From: Pomacea canaliculata
Taxonomy: Eukaryota; Mollusca; Gastropoda; Architaenioglossa; Ampullariidae
Length of the DNA stretch: 64,000 nucleotides
Assembly: GCF_003073045.1 (NCBI RefSeq)
Contig: NC_037599.1
Location: forward strand, 4,464,001-4,528,000
Direction of reading: 5' to 3'
Shown here: positions 14,801 through 27,232 of the stretch, piece by piece
Position numbering within the stretch: position 1 is the first letter of the stretch
How the letters are laid out: every line of letters starts with the position of its first letter
Made by a program: the position numbers and the translations under genes
Notes under the pieces: model-generated
What the model saw: only the letters and a program-made list of their open reading frames with translations
Databases searched by the model: none
What the model was told of the DNA's origin: nothing

Positions 14801-17800
14801 ACAGACTAGAGCAGGGTGGGAAAACCCGAATGGCTGTATTTCTCCACGTGTATGATACCCAAGCCCTTTTCTCTGCACAGTAAATATTTCTGTGCCGATT
14901 CCCCAGACATGGCTAAAGCATCCATGTCGATTATAACTTGCTTCAGTTGCTTATCTGATGATGTCGGCGGTGGCCGAGAGGAAGAGCTCGGCAGAGCTTG
15001 AAGACACAGACCGACCAGTCAGGACTCTCAATACTACCTTGTGAGTTCAGAGGAAGCGTCTGTTACTCCCAGCCTTCAAAGGTCGAGAACTATTTAGAAA
15101 TAACTCTTGACAGGCACTGGAGAAAACTTATCTCCGCGAACCACGGCTGCGTCCTCGCCATCAGATAAATCAACACAGCAACACTCTGTCCAAGGGACGC
15201 TAGTTGGGTGCATAAAAGGGAGATCAAAACCTTCAGTATACCGAACCACCCAAAAACTACGGGTGGAAAATCCCACTAAAGAAAATATTCTCAGTCCAGA
15301 GACCGACGTTAGCGCAGACCTCGAAGACCTGGGCGACAGCGAGCTTCTGTCAAGAAAACAAGTAAATAGACAACAAGTGTGTGGTGTCTGCGAGCAACAG
15401 TTTATTGTCGAATTATCGCATGTCTCCAGCGGGTGTAAGCAGAGACAAGGGTTAAGTACTTCCGGTCACAGTGCCAGAAACACACCATGGTATGAGATGT
15501 TGTATTATATAATATTTAAAGTCCTAAAGGGGTGAAATTTTTCTGATAATTAAGATGCGGGAGGTATTTCCCAAAATCTGGGTGAATATCCTATTTCCGT
15601 TCTCTAAATGCAAACACACAAGAATCTCCATTCACAGAAGGGGTGAACAATCAAGACATCAGGGTTTGTGTGAAGGTGACAGCCGATGGGAGAGATGGGG
15701 CCATATGTTAATTAGGTGTGTATCTGTAGACAAACATGATAATTTGTTTCTCTTTCATGGTTGTAGACAGGTAAATTTATAACAGGAAGGTGCTATTTGC
15801 TCATATTAGGGGCAATAGTATTTTTTTCACCTTGCTTGACACAGTCATGACACTTTGCACCCAAGTAGGTCTTTAACTGAACACGTATCGTGAAATATGT
15901 GGTTAGGGCTGGCAACATTTCACGTGGGGCGTAGAGAACCGCCAATTTGACCTCTTTGTATATATTTTTTAATATTTTTCTAAGTGTACCCGACTTAAAG
16001 TAAAGCAGTGAGTCGTAGGAGTTGTGCCAAATCTGGCTCCCAAAGACTAGGGGACACTTTTTAAGTGGAGGAGCAATCATCCCAGTAACTTTTTATTCAT
16101 TAAATGTGCAACTTAATTTAACAGCTAAGAAGAACTTGGAGCCTAACTTAACTGTCTGAAACCAACTGTTTGTGAAGAAGTGCTGACTAACAATCGGTTC
16201 ATGCCTCCCCTGGTCAAATAAGAATCACTAAGTATCACCAGAAACATAAAAGGGTCCAGCACCACTGAGAGAAGGGACATTACTCTCCACCAAATGGAGG
16301 GATATAAAGAGGGAAGAACTGGTTAATGAAAAAAGAGTAACTGATCACCCAGCAGTGCAGTCTCTAAACGTTGCAGTGAAGCCAGGAATTTTCCGGAAAA
16401 CACACACACACACAAACAAACAAACAAACAAACAAACAAACAAACAAACAAACAAACAAACAAACAAACAAACTGTCGCGTACCTCTCTAGTGAAATGAC
16501 AGTGAGGGTGAGAACCGAGCAGATCATGGAGTAGTTCTGGACATAGTTGACAAGCCTGCACATCGCCTCACCAAAGTCCCAGGTGAAGGAGAAGAAGGCC
16601 ACACCCTGCAACACACAAACGACATCAGTTGTGAGCATAAAGTACGAGGCTTGTCATTCACTCATTCATTTGTTCTTTCCAAGGCCCAATTTTTCAACCA
16701 AGAAATTATTAATCAATTCCCCAAGAATGCTCTCGGCCCACTATACAGAGCTGTAATATAATTTTCTGTTTATTCGCGACAGCAAACTCTTGAATCCATT
16801 CGTAAATCAAAGCAAACATCTCGAAAGGAGCAAGGACAATAACATCTCTAAGTTTGTCAACACCCAGATATTTGGGTTTGGAACAAAGAACTGGATGGGG
16901 AGCGGACGGCAAACATGTCAATGGTATGGAGAGGTCGTCACGATGAACGATAATGAGGCAGATTATACCCGGGAAGATCACCGACAAGTTCAAAGAGTGT
17001 CTACAACGGCCAAGCATCGATTAATCAATGTCGCCCTCGAAGAACACTAGTGTCCATGTCACAGGTCGACGTTTGTAGCTTGTGGGCAATGGTTCGTGTC
17101 CAGCCTTAGCTCGCAGTTTTCCACACATGGCATTAATGACAGGACTCAGACTTAGAGAAACACGGGAAAGACGCTGATACGGTTGACTGATTCCAGTCGA
17201 TACTCTTTGATGTGCTGCCGGCATCATCTAACGGCTTACATCATCTTTCCTTAGCCTGCTACAGAACTAAAAGCACTAATTGCCATAAACATGAACTGCG
17301 ACTATCTACACCGACACAACAATAACCTCAACCTTAGCAAAATAATTGTGAAAGGACCAAACTTTAGGAAGAAAGTAAAGTATGCAAAATTAAAAAAGTT
17401 AATAGTCTATTTTGACCCCGTGAGAAATAATCATACTTTTGAAGTTTAGATGGTCTGTGGTGAAATTACCCAGCAGACGGACTGAATAAGACTAATTTTT
17501 GACAGTTACATATGGCTTCAAATAATCAGTTCAAAGAACAAACACTTGGCCATACTTTCATTACCATAGCCTCATTCCTCCCCCTTTTTTTAGACCATCT
17601 AGTGAAAGAATAATGTCTTTCTGTGAAGATTTCATTTCAGTTTGTACTTTGAACCCATATTTTTGGCCTCGACTTCGGGTAATTATTTTTTTGTGGAAGG
17701 GAAATTAGGAAAGCCTACAAACCGACATATTGAATTTTTTCTGGCAATTAAATTATTTTCCTCCTTATTCAAACTACTCATTATTAAACCAGTTAATAGA

Positions 17801-18788
17801 GATGATGTGGATATTCAGGACCTTAAATAAAATCCTGTAGCCCAAGAACGACTCTAGAGCGAGACAACAATATTATCTTATTAAGCAAACAATATCATTA
17901 AATATAAATAGCACTCGAAGTGGTGCGATGATTACACCTTTAATATTAATACGTGTTTGACGACAACTCTACAGACCAAGAACCTGAGTTTTCCTATCTG
18001 AGATGGTGTCTGACCCACCATCTGCTGTCGAGCTCAGATTGTAAGCGACTCGTGCTGTCGTCAATGTCAATGTCTCAGTTTTTTCTAGCACCTCCATGGT
18101 AAGCTTGCACAAACTCCATGAGTGGATACATTTTCACAGGTCATCCTGCTCCTGTCCAAACCAATTTGTGTTGCTAGTTTTATGTTTCCACCGAGACCGG
18201 GCTACTTGTAAATAAATCACTAGGAAAACTTAATTAGAGAAGAGAAAAATGAGAAGATAATCCAAGGGTGTGTGTCCACTCAGCTACATTGGAGGTAAGA
18301 TCATGTGTAAAACGCTTGACACCAATTTTTCTTGAGGTCGTAGAAAGATAATCATGTTTTCCTTCTGTTTGTAGACTGGAACAAAGTCAACAAAGCCAAG
18401 AAGTACCACTTGCAGTAGATATTCCCTTTTAGCAGTTTCCGCTTTTCTTGTTACTTTGTAGTCCATGTCCTAAGTTCCTCCAACATTTGTTCCAGTTGAT
18501 CAGAAGACTTTTCTTTACGAAAAAAAGAACTGTTTCATCATCAAAAACGATTCAAAATACAGTTATGTTGATGTCAATAGTTGTTATTTTCATCTGCTTG
18601 GTTGTCTTTATCTGCATATTTATGACACTTTCCATCCTGTTTCTTCCTTGATTCCTCCTTGCATCTTTGATGTTTGTCTTACTTGTCTGCTCGGTTTTTT
18701 TCTTCTGTCCTTCATATGCTGTCGATGTCACCTAAGCATTAAGCACTGAGGGCATGGTCCTTCGTGAGCGTGAATATAAATCACACGT

Positions 18789-18832
<44 letters not shown>

Positions 18833-21800
18833 GACTACTCAACTTTATTTGTAACAAAACTTGCAGCGTTACAGACCCATTTGCCTTTGACTTATTTATT
18901 ATCGACTTCTTATTTACTCCTCTCCCCTCCTTCCTCGCCCACCCACACACACACACCCACACTGACCTGTCCGGTCAACAGCAGCCACGTTCACAGTCTC
19001 ATCAGAAAATACAGTCTCATCAGCAAAGTCATCAAATACAATCTAAACAGCACAGTCGCCAGTTGATGTGTGATCAACAAAGTCATCTAGCACAGTCTGA
19101 TGAGCAAAGTATCAAACACAATGTGATCGGTTAGGTCATCGGTAAAGTCATCAAACACACAGCAATCGTTACGGTCAGCAATATGGCCAATACTTCATGA
19201 GTTTCCAGTTCCATCTGTATGCAAATTACACCACCACCACACCACCACCACCTCCACCACACCACCACCACACCACACCACCACCACCGAGGCCAAGTCT
19301 GTATGGCGAGAGTTGCACCGATCGTTTAGGTGTCGTCCTGTCAGCTGCAATGGAAGCTCCTCCATCGAGAAACTTCTATCGAGACAGCTCCCGCAGATGC
19401 CGGTTATTGAAAGCAAGGGGCTTATTATGAGTCATTGAGTCCTCTCAAACATAAAACATGTTATTTCTGCGGGAACGAGCACGATAAACATGTTTCCTCT
19501 TCATGCATGCGCGCGTCTTCCGGAAGTGTACGGATGTGTGTGAACGGGCAGAGCCAAAAATAACCTGGACCTTATCTTGTAGACCAACTGACACGTATAC
19601 AAAACCCGTGCGTGCAGATTAGGGGGCACTTAGGTACGGCAGCCAACAGCCACTCAAAAAAACCCCCAACTGATTGGACAATTTAGAAGATGCAGTAAAT
19701 TGTTATAAATATTTTTTAAATATTGAAATATTCCAAATATTTTATTTCCTGTTTTTCGTAGATTTTTTTGTCATTTCCCTATTTGTCTTCTCTGAGCGAT
19801 TACATTTCTGTTGAATATTTTTAGTCGAAAACTCACATTTAGGTGAGCAAGAAACTGAACTGTCAACAGTTAACCACATCTTAGCCACGATTCTGACAGC
19901 CCAACAGAAGCCTGCAGTGTATGTAAATAATAATAATGTTGTGAAAGAGGTTGATTAAGCGAATAACAATCGTCAATATCCGAGCCACAAGTGACATTTT
20001 TCATTTCACGAATAACACTGAAGGTTACATCCATCAATAATGTGAATATCTGGGACTTCTTACTGAATGCAAACACATGGTGTCAGGTCACGTGACAGCT
20101 GACATCACTGTAGCTAGCTTCCCTCTACACGACTATCAACTAAAGTAGACAGTCTGGCTTTGGTAATTCATTAATTTAGTTAAGGGAAAGATAATAACGC
20201 ATATATTTCTAAAGTAAGAAAGTACATTCTACTAACCGTCCACCACCCGAATAGGTTTCCACAGAATAATTATATATCTGACCAGACTTCAATGTAATCT
20301 CCGTTACACCAGCCACACAGGGCAGTAGGAGGATTTGGTAATCAAGAACCATTCACAACATATGGATTTCTTTCACTTTTTAAAAATAGTTTTCTCAGAA
20401 TTTCTTTCCGGGATTCGATCCAGCTTTCACTAATATTATTTCGAAGTTTATGCTGTAAAAATTCGTCTCCATCTCTATATTTATAGTCGCAGAGTGTGAA
20501 GTGGGCCTTAAGCTGGTGATAATGGAGTCGCACTCATTCTCCATTCTTATTTATTGATTCCTGAAAGAGAAGACGACTTGATTGTGTAATTCAGATGCAA
20601 GGAAAGAAGTCTTTTTGACTCACATCAGTGCCAAACATAGTGTGGAAATGAAACTACCATGAATGGAATGTATAGAAAGAATTCACTTAGAAATCTGACT
20701 AATGAATCAGTTCATAGAACATGTTCAACTCATCACACACAGTTCAACAACAGAACGGTAGCCAGAGAACACAAATCATCAAATAAAAACATAAAAGTGA
20801 AGTGAGCGAGTGAGTGAATAGAGTGGAGGAAACTGAATGAAATAAGTAAAAGTTTGGGTAGTTGAGGTGAAGAGTGACAAAGTTGCAGGCACTCTGTAGA
20901 AAATTCTCGCAATTAAGAATTAAAAAGATAGCATATATTTTTTAAAATGTGATATATAAAGACACTTTTACAAAAAATGGCCACTTCACCTACATTACTT
21001 TGGGGTGTTTCTGTGGGGTCGTGTGACTAACTGGGAGGACATGGCGGTCGCAGGAGGTAACCAGACAAGAGACAAAGTCTTCTCATGAATGTTTAATCTC
21101 TGAACAGCATGAGGTTTATCTATCGAGAGCCTCATTAAATGAACAAGAGGCTAACACCGAGCGAGACTAGCCTCTGGCAAAATGGATTAAAAAAGGGAAA
21201 AAACCTACACACACAGAAAGAGAGAATTTTAGAGACAGAGATGTGGACAGACTCCTGGTGTCCATCCACAGCCACCAACGAAACCCGAAACTTTTGCAGA
21301 CGTGGCCCACCCGTGTATGATGATGCCAGCATAAAAGGTTTGGCACAAGCTGGCCTCTGAAGCATTACTGCAGCCTTGTGTTCACAGGCTGTCCAGCCCC
21401 GAGAGACAGCTTCCGACAGGCGAGTGCTAACTTGAATTATTTCTTAGCGACATTCAGGACGAGAGTGTAACATCTGCCTGGGGAGTCGCTCTGTCCTGTA
21501 TTGAGCTCCTAGCTTGTGTCTGTACATTGGCTTTGCTATAGTCTTCAATGAAGTTTCACTACTTTCCATCCATTCACCGACAGAAAAAAGTTTAAACACT
21601 TTAAAAAGATAGAAAGAATAAAAAAAAAAGAAAAAAAGAAAAATGGAAAAAAAATACCGGAAAAAGGAATAAAAGAAAATGAAAGAAAAAATAGAATGAA
21701 AGGAAGTAATAAAGAATAAAGTAAAGTAAAGTAAAAATAAGGTAAAATAAAAGAAGAATAAAAGATGAAAGAGGGCAATCGTGTTTTACGCCGAGATGGC

Positions 21801-24800
21801 AACTAAGTGTATATCAGGGCAAAGCAGTCCAGCCCTTTAAACACTTGCCACTTGCAGAGAAAGAACAGCCTGGCTGAGACGAGAACCGAACCCAAGGCAA
21901 TCAATTCTCAATTGGTGGCAGACAAGCATATTTCCCTTCTGGTTATCTGCTGTGAGAATAACTGAGCACAGTAATACAGAGAAAGAGAGCCAGGAATTGA
22001 CAGACACGGACAGGAAGCAAAAAGAAACAAAGGGAGAAAATACAGGAAAGCAGGCGTGATAACTCCAAACTCACGTAACACCCTGAGGTCATTGTCCTGA
22101 CAAAATAAAAAAGAATTGTATTCTCTCTCTTTTTCCCTTTCTTGCTCTTTTTCGCTCTTTTTCTCTTTTTGAAAAATATCGGCAATACTGATGAGATTAT
22201 AGTCTATCAGCCAGAACATCTTTCTTGTCAAGTTAATTTGAAAGAAAAAAATTAAAAAAAAAACCAACAAAAAATATGGGTTCATTATACAATTTGTGTG
22301 TATATATGTAGAGAGAGACGAAACGAACACAAAAATGAATAGAAAAAGGTCGAAGCTTAATTCTCTTTCTCTCTCTCTCTTGCTCTCACCATTCTGTGTG
22401 TGTGTGAGAACACGTTTTTATGTGTAGGTGTGCTGTACATCTGCACTTGTTATCTCCCTTCCGCTCTGAATTCTCTTTAAAGGAAAAAGACAGCATCATG
22501 CGAATAAAAAAGAAAGCTGACTCGGCATTCACCACCTACATGGGATACATAGAGCAGACAGGTCGGCCTCAGACTGTTTTCATCACAGTGCCAGTCCCCG
22601 AGTAAACTTACACATACATTCCGGCATGCCGTGCCTCTCACTTGTGTGGCGGCGGAGAAACTACCCAGACCAAATACCAGGGGTAGCACCCGGATCTCTA
22701 TAGCACTTGGTGCGAACCGTAAAGGTGGGCCAGCGCCACACGGTGGTGTCACGTGACCACGAGGTGAGAGTGGCCGTTAGACAGGCGGGGGGCAGCTCAC
22801 ACGCTGGAATGTCACGTGACCATGAGGTGAGAGTGGTCCGTTAGACAGGCGGGGGAGGGGGAGCTCACATGCTGGAATGTCACGTGACCACGAGGTTAGA
22901 GTGGTCGTTAGACAGGCGGGGGGCAGCTCACACGCTGGAATGTCACGGCCATTAGACTTAATGAGAGTTAAATGGCGGACCACACGGCGACAAGATGGCT
23001 GCCTGGGGTCCGACTCCTCACTGGTACAGGCTATGGCTTCCCGCGTCTAGAGGGTGATTGAAACCCTTTCACAACAAAGTTCGAAATCGAACAGAAAGGT
23101 ATAAAGCCTCCTTCTTAATTCTTTCTTCTAATCTCTCTCTCTCTACCTGCCTTCCCTTGACATTTAGGTCTCTTGGATCTCTAATCTCTCACTCTTTCTC
23201 TCGTACATGTATCGCTCGCTCGAAAATACCACCAGTGATACACTGTATTTTTCAGTGCTGAAAAGTAAAAAACAAACTAAAATCCCCGGTGTGATCACAC
23301 ACACACACACATACACAAACAAACACAACACACACAAACACACACACACCCAGACACAGAGACAGAACCACAACAGGTAGGAGTGGGATAATGACTCAGC
23401 CGCAAAGCATGCTGGATGCAAGTCAAGCTTACATTTGACACGTGTGCGCACTTGCAGCAAATCAAGGCCCCAACATTACAGTATCAGAGCAGAAACGACC
23501 AAAGACCTTTTTCTTCTTAGTCACGTGATCAGTGAGGCTGCTGGGCTTTGTACTAACCAAACACAATTCGTGCAAAGGATTTCTTCCGATTCCAGCACTC
23601 TCAATGTTTGCCATTTTGGTATTTTTTTAAATAAGAGGGATAGTCTTACTTTCATCCCACATTCTTTTGACACCAGCACGTGTGGAAGGAAAGATGTCTT
23701 TAAGAAAAGAGAAAAGAAAACAAAATTTGAAAGACTGGGGAATGTTAAGTGCGACATCTGTCATAAATTTCCTCGGCAATCTTTGTTTATAAAATGTAAC
23801 AGAAGTCAAATAATCGCAGATAATATCAAGTGAAGGAAAAACAGTAAAATACACAAACAAACGATATTTAACAGGCAGACAAGGGGTAATACAGTAAAGA
23901 ATGAAGATGCAGCTGATGGACTACGGTGGTGGTTGTTGTACACAGATTTTACGATGTAAGTGAATATCACAACCGTCTTCATCACAGCGCTGCTGCTGCA
24001 GCTGGCTTGACCGGCATTTGGACTGAAGAAGTTTTTGAAAATAAAATCTTCTGCACAGTTTTGAGAATTGCTTCAGCCAAGAAGGAGTTTTAATCACATG
24101 AGAGAGAGAGAGAGAAGTAGTGTTTAGCCGAGTTGGACCCACACAACCTGTTTGGACAAAGTGCAAGATGAGTACAGGTGGCTGCTGAGTTTGATCGTTT
24201 GATATATATATATTTCTAACAAACAACAGCAAACAGAACAAAAAAGATCTGTGAATAAGTTCTCGGATTAACAATTTGAATTCAATTTTAACTTTTTTTT
24301 GTGGCGCAAACCTTTTAGTGGGGAAAAAGTGCAGTGATCTCTAGTGTCAGGTAGCGAACCCTACAGGAAACAATTACAAACATTCGACCACACAGCCATT
24401 AGTTCGCCAGGTTACGAGGTCGGACTCCGAGATTCCTGCTACAAAAGACGAGGTCAGAAGTCAATGTGGGTATTAGTGTCCAGGAGAGTGAGATTTATGT
24501 GAATACAAGTAAACCTGAGCAGGAGTGCGACTGTGAAGGAAAGTACACGAGATATTTTGTTCTGTGTGTCTGATCGTGCAATGGCAGCGAGACCAAAAAA
24601 ACAAGACATCTCACTATACACCTACGTTTTGGCCAACCCTGTATATGGGGAATGAATGAGAGAAGAGATGGAGAGAGAGAACGTGATATATATCTACAGA
24701 AACTCGAGATTAGTCAGACAAAAACAAACACAAAAACCAAACAACAACAAAAAAGAGATGAGACAGAAAGATTTGGCAAGAAGGCGCAGCAAGAAACGGT

Positions 24801-27164
24801 CTGTTGTCAAAAGACAAGCGAGAGATTACAGCAAAAGACAGCGCAGCACGCAACATGCTGCACGTGGGAGTCGGCCAGCATCGCGCGGCGTCCGGCGGGA
24901 GTAAGTAGAGTCATTGCACGAGCCACGCTGTACACAAGAGGCCATTCCAGGAGTCGCGTGCCTCTCCCTCTGCACGCGATACCCAAGATTGTTTTTTGGG
25001 GATGTTTGTTGTTCTAGATTTCTTTCCAGACAAAGCTATTCTAGTGGAAGACATCTTAAAGCGCCTATCCAACATTAACCATTCAGAATTTTTTCCCGAG
25101 GTTAGTCAATTAGAAAAAAAATATTTTATCACAAATGCAACTGTGTGTAATATTAACTTCAATATTAGGAAGTCTGTATACAGAGAACTAGTCTTTTTAT
25201 AAATTCGTAATTAATTATCGTCTTTCCTAGCATTGAACCATACGTGGGCAGCTGTTTCTCGAGTTATTTTTTGTTTTAGTAGCCGTTACTTTTGGCGCGA
25301 ATAAGATGTAGTTGTCTAAAAACTTGGTAACTGTAGTCTATGCGGTGAAAACTATTTCTCCACTTTCAATTATTTCTTTAAAGTTTTATTCTCTTTACTT
25401 ATAATTCCATCCGGGTGCTCACGAGACAGGTCATAGGTTACAGAGGCAAGTGAGATCAACCCAGCAGCACCCTGCGATAGAGAGGGTTGGTAACTCCCGT
25501 ATGACTTCCTACCCTCCTTTTCCTCCTAAACATCGACATGATGATAGTAGTGAGTGAGTAGTGATTGCGTCATCATCGACAGTAGTGAGTGAGTAGTGAA
25601 TGCGTCATCATTGCTACGTCAATCAACGTTTGTTTCCTTCGGGGGCAAAGGGCAGGTCTTGCCAAAACATCTCTCCCCTGGTAGCCAACAATATCTCTCT
25701 GTGTGCGAGACTTCAGCGGGTTTACCCAGCCACCCCGGGTTCACAGGTCACAGTTGTCTGCTGTTACGAGCAAAATGCCGCTCACACAGCAGGAGCCGTG
25801 TTTACGAAGAACCATTCATCAATGGAAGTCCACCTACACACCGGTTATGATTCATTGGCTGATGGGAGTTTGAAAGTGTCGTGGGATAAGTCAAAAGCAA
25901 AGCAGGAATGAAAGACAAGAAGACAGGATGGAAGGATGAAAGAAGGAAGAACAATTGAAAAAGGAGGACGATATAGAAAATGAAATCAACGGCGTGTTAT
26001 GCTTGGAGCTATCTTTTGTAAACAAACACATTTTAAATTGTTAATATGCAACAGGTAATGTTTATGTGACTATTTCTCCCTTGACATCATACATAATGAT
26101 CATGTTTCTATTTTTACGGACACGTAAGCTCAAGATTCAATAATGTTCCTGTGTTTCATCTTCTTGTTCAAGGCGCTATAACTGGCAGACTGTTGAAAAT
26201 GGACTCAAATCCATGAATCCCAATTTCCTGTCACGGAACAAGGAGGAAGTGTAATCTTTCTACCCGGAACCCTCCCCACAAAAAGAAAGTGCATCTACTT
26301 TGACAGCTTTTTCTCGAACATCTTTTGAATGGCGCACCAACAAAAAGGGGAGGTCACTCTGTGTCATTTGGCAACCGTTGAGCACATAGAGCTCGTGTGG
26401 GTTTTCAAAATCAGTTGTAAAAGTGGGCAAAACATGCATGCAATGCTAAGACGGTCTATCACGTGACAATAAAAATATAGTCATTTGGAAAAGTTCCCGC
26501 CTGACTTTTCTCGCCCCTGGTGACCCTGTCCCGGACTCATGGTCGACATCCTTCATTATCTTTGTTAACGTGACTCCTGGAACTTCTGTATGTCGGATTA
26601 GCGCAGAGAGAACTTCAACAAGTGATAATGATCGCAGATAAAATATACCGGTTGATCTTTTGAACAGTAGTGAACATAGCCCAAACTTCTTTCTCTCATA
26701 TTCCTCCCCTCTCCCCCACACACATCTCTTTCATCTAAACAGCTAACGAAATAGTTTAGTCATAGAACTATCCCCTTCCTCGCTTATTTAATTACATAAT
26801 ACATAATAATAATACATAATCATAACACAGGTCGTACCTTGACAGGCACACAGAAGAGTACCAGCAAAAGATCCGCCGTAGCCAGGGACAGCAAGAACAC
26901 GTTGGTGACGGTTCGCATCCGCCCGTAGTACGAGATGGAGAAGATGACCAGTCCGTTGCCCACCAGCCCCAGAAGCAGGGTGACGGAGTAAATAAACGAG
27001 ACTGGGATGACCTCTTCTAGCGGCATCGACGGCATGGTGTCGTTGTATATGTAGTCGCAGTATTCGTACTCACTTCCGTTCGAGAGGTTGCAGGGTGGCG
27101 TCACAATCGCAATGCTGGCGTCCGTGACGTCATAGAGCGTGGGGTCTGACACAGCGGGGGTCAT
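5403..27164 (-). CDS. Neuropeptide-type class A GPCR, six coding exons (gene-level)
   Basis: This is a complete seven-transmembrane receptor gene, assembled by eye from six exons whose GT-AG sites and phases all agree (1401 nt, 466 residues plus stop). The product should sit in the plasma membrane and signal through G proteins. The N-terminus has sequons at N26, N29 and N41. TM1 is about 52-78 (N70 = 1.50) and TM2 about 86-107 (D98 = 2.50). C125 is the TM3 disulfide Cys, ERL at 149-151 replaces E/DRY, TM6 has CWAP (W321), and TM7 has NPIVY (362-366). Cysteines in ICACVKG after TM7 could be palmitoylated. The stretch LFPLRAKYLCT after TM3 and the TM1-2 linker GRMRTVTN are typical of peptide receptors. 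From family memory, trissin, TRH, ghrelin and CCK receptors are the nearest groups. The ligand is not determinable here. Receptor identity is very likely; subfamily is uncertain (trissin-like about 0.4). Confidence 0.92.
6816..6966 (-). CDS. Peptide GPCR exon 5: third intracellular loop
   Basis: This 151-nt exon encodes residues 256-305, a hydrophilic, Lys/Glu/Thr-rich loop ending in ETRKQ. That directly precedes the TM6 helix of the next exon, as expected of a basic ICL3-TM6 junction. Acceptor is TTTGCAG; donor is AACAG|GTACAT. Phases fit both neighbours exactly. With no TM content it is recognised from splice signals, frame and position. Confidence 0.82.
7355..7545 (-). CDS. Peptide GPCR exon 4: ECL2 and TM5
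   Basis: This exon encodes residues 192-254 plus two bases of codon 255. It begins HYMPVGRNDEYHYC, so it contains the ECL2 Cys expected to pair with C125. TM5 follows, with a Pro in FFAPVVIM, then the start of ICL3 (VWRVSDMRTGG). Acceptor is CGACAG; donor is GG|GTGAGT, a near-perfect consensus. Confidence 0.92.
7986..8109 (-). CDS. Peptide GPCR exon 3: ICL2 and TM4
   Basis: This 124-nt exon supplies the third base of Arg150 and then residues 151-191. It reads LVAVLFPLRAKYLCT (ICL2) followed by a TM4 with the conserved Trp (W177). Acceptor is TTGCAG; donor is ATG|GTAATA. The splice makes the TM3 end ERL rather than ERY. Confidence 0.88.
8110..16483. other. Peptide receptor intron 2
   Basis: About 8.4 kb between the TM3 and TM4 exons. 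It has CA, GT and CT simple repeats (about 9.06, 11.6 and 12.2 kb). A 142-codon plus-strand frame at 15107-15535 has no recognisable domain or splice context. I see no second gene. Confidence 0.6.
16401..16472. repeat. (CA)n(CAAA)15 microsatellite beside a splice donor
   Basis: A short CA run is followed by about 15 perfect CAAA units. On the receptor strand it is TTTG and starts about 11 nt past the donor of the TM3 exon. Confidence 0.95.
16484..16605 (-). CDS. Peptide GPCR exon 2: ECL1 and TM3
   Basis: This 122-nt exon lies between a TTGCAG acceptor and a GAGAG|GTACGC donor and encodes residues 110-149 plus two bases of codon 150. It carries the WDFGEAMC segment, whose Cys is the conserved TM3 disulfide partner, and TM3 ending in SLE-R. 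It is isolated by introns of 10.2 and 8.4 kb. A TTTG microsatellite begins about 11 nt into the downstream intron. Confidence 0.9.
18791..18832. repeat. (ATT)14 microsatellite
   Basis: A perfect trinucleotide run within the first intron of the peptide receptor gene. Confidence 0.95.
19228..19288. repeat. (CCA)n microsatellite
   Basis: An imperfect CCA/ACC run with occasional CT and CA interruptions, within the first intron of the peptide receptor gene. Confidence 0.9.
21780..21925 (-). repeat. Possible SINE-like repeat
   Basis: Read on the minus strand, it has a tRNA B-box-like GGTTCGGTTCTCG followed about 100 nt later by CTCGGCGTAAAACACGATT. The latter part recurs at about 29.98-30.02 kb on the plus strand. 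Tail and target duplications were not found, so this is tentative. Confidence 0.35.
22748..22957. repeat. E-box minisatellite (63-68 bp unit, three copies plus partial)
   Basis: Three tandem units start at 22748, 22811 and 22879 (63, 68 and 63 bp). A partial fourth starts at 22942. Each full unit begins with the palindrome GTCACGTGAC, an extended E-box, and contains GTTAGACAGGCGGGG and AGCTCACACGCTGGAAT with few differences. It lies in the first intron of the peptide receptor gene. A regulatory role is possible but unproven. Confidence 0.85.
26838..27164 (-). CDS. Peptide GPCR exon 1: start Met, N-terminus, TM1, TM2
   Basis: This exon encodes residues 1-109 and ends in phase 0 at a good donor (AAG then GTACGA). 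The Met at 27164 opens an acidic extracellular domain with three sequons, followed by two clear hydrophobic helices. The start is chosen because it is the first in-frame Met and gives a class A N-terminus of normal length (about 50 residues). An AG acceptor just upstream suggests the 5' UTR is split. Confidence 0.92.
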
Positions 27165-27232
27165 GATGACGGCGTAGAGAATGAAAGCGAGGAAAGAAGT
27201 GGCGATTGATGAAACTTGATGATTGTGTCGAG
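27165..27232 (-). other. Probable 5' UTR part of peptide GPCR exon 1
   Basis: Directly upstream of the start Met on the minus strand, a CATTTACAG acceptor is followed by 68 nt without another in-frame Met. This suggests that transcription starts further upstream, perhaps in the GC-rich 27.7-28.3 kb segment, and that a 5' UTR intron is removed. Only the splice signal supports this. Confidence 0.4.

Larger units (their letters stand above)
16606..26837. other. Peptide receptor intron 1
   Basis: About 10.2 kb. It contains the ATT, CCA and CA microsatellites, the E-box minisatellite, a possible SINE and A-rich tracts (21.6-21.75 kb). No exon of another gene could be supported on either strand. 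Confidence 0.6.

Noticed and set aside
15107-15535. 142-codon plus-strand frame in the peptide receptor intron
   Set aside because: No domain, no convincing splice context and mixed composition; best read as a chance opening.
16364-16480. Repeated Phe-Val-Cys-Leu translation next to the TM3 exon
   Set aside because: It is read-through into the TTTG microsatellite after the splice donor, not protein.
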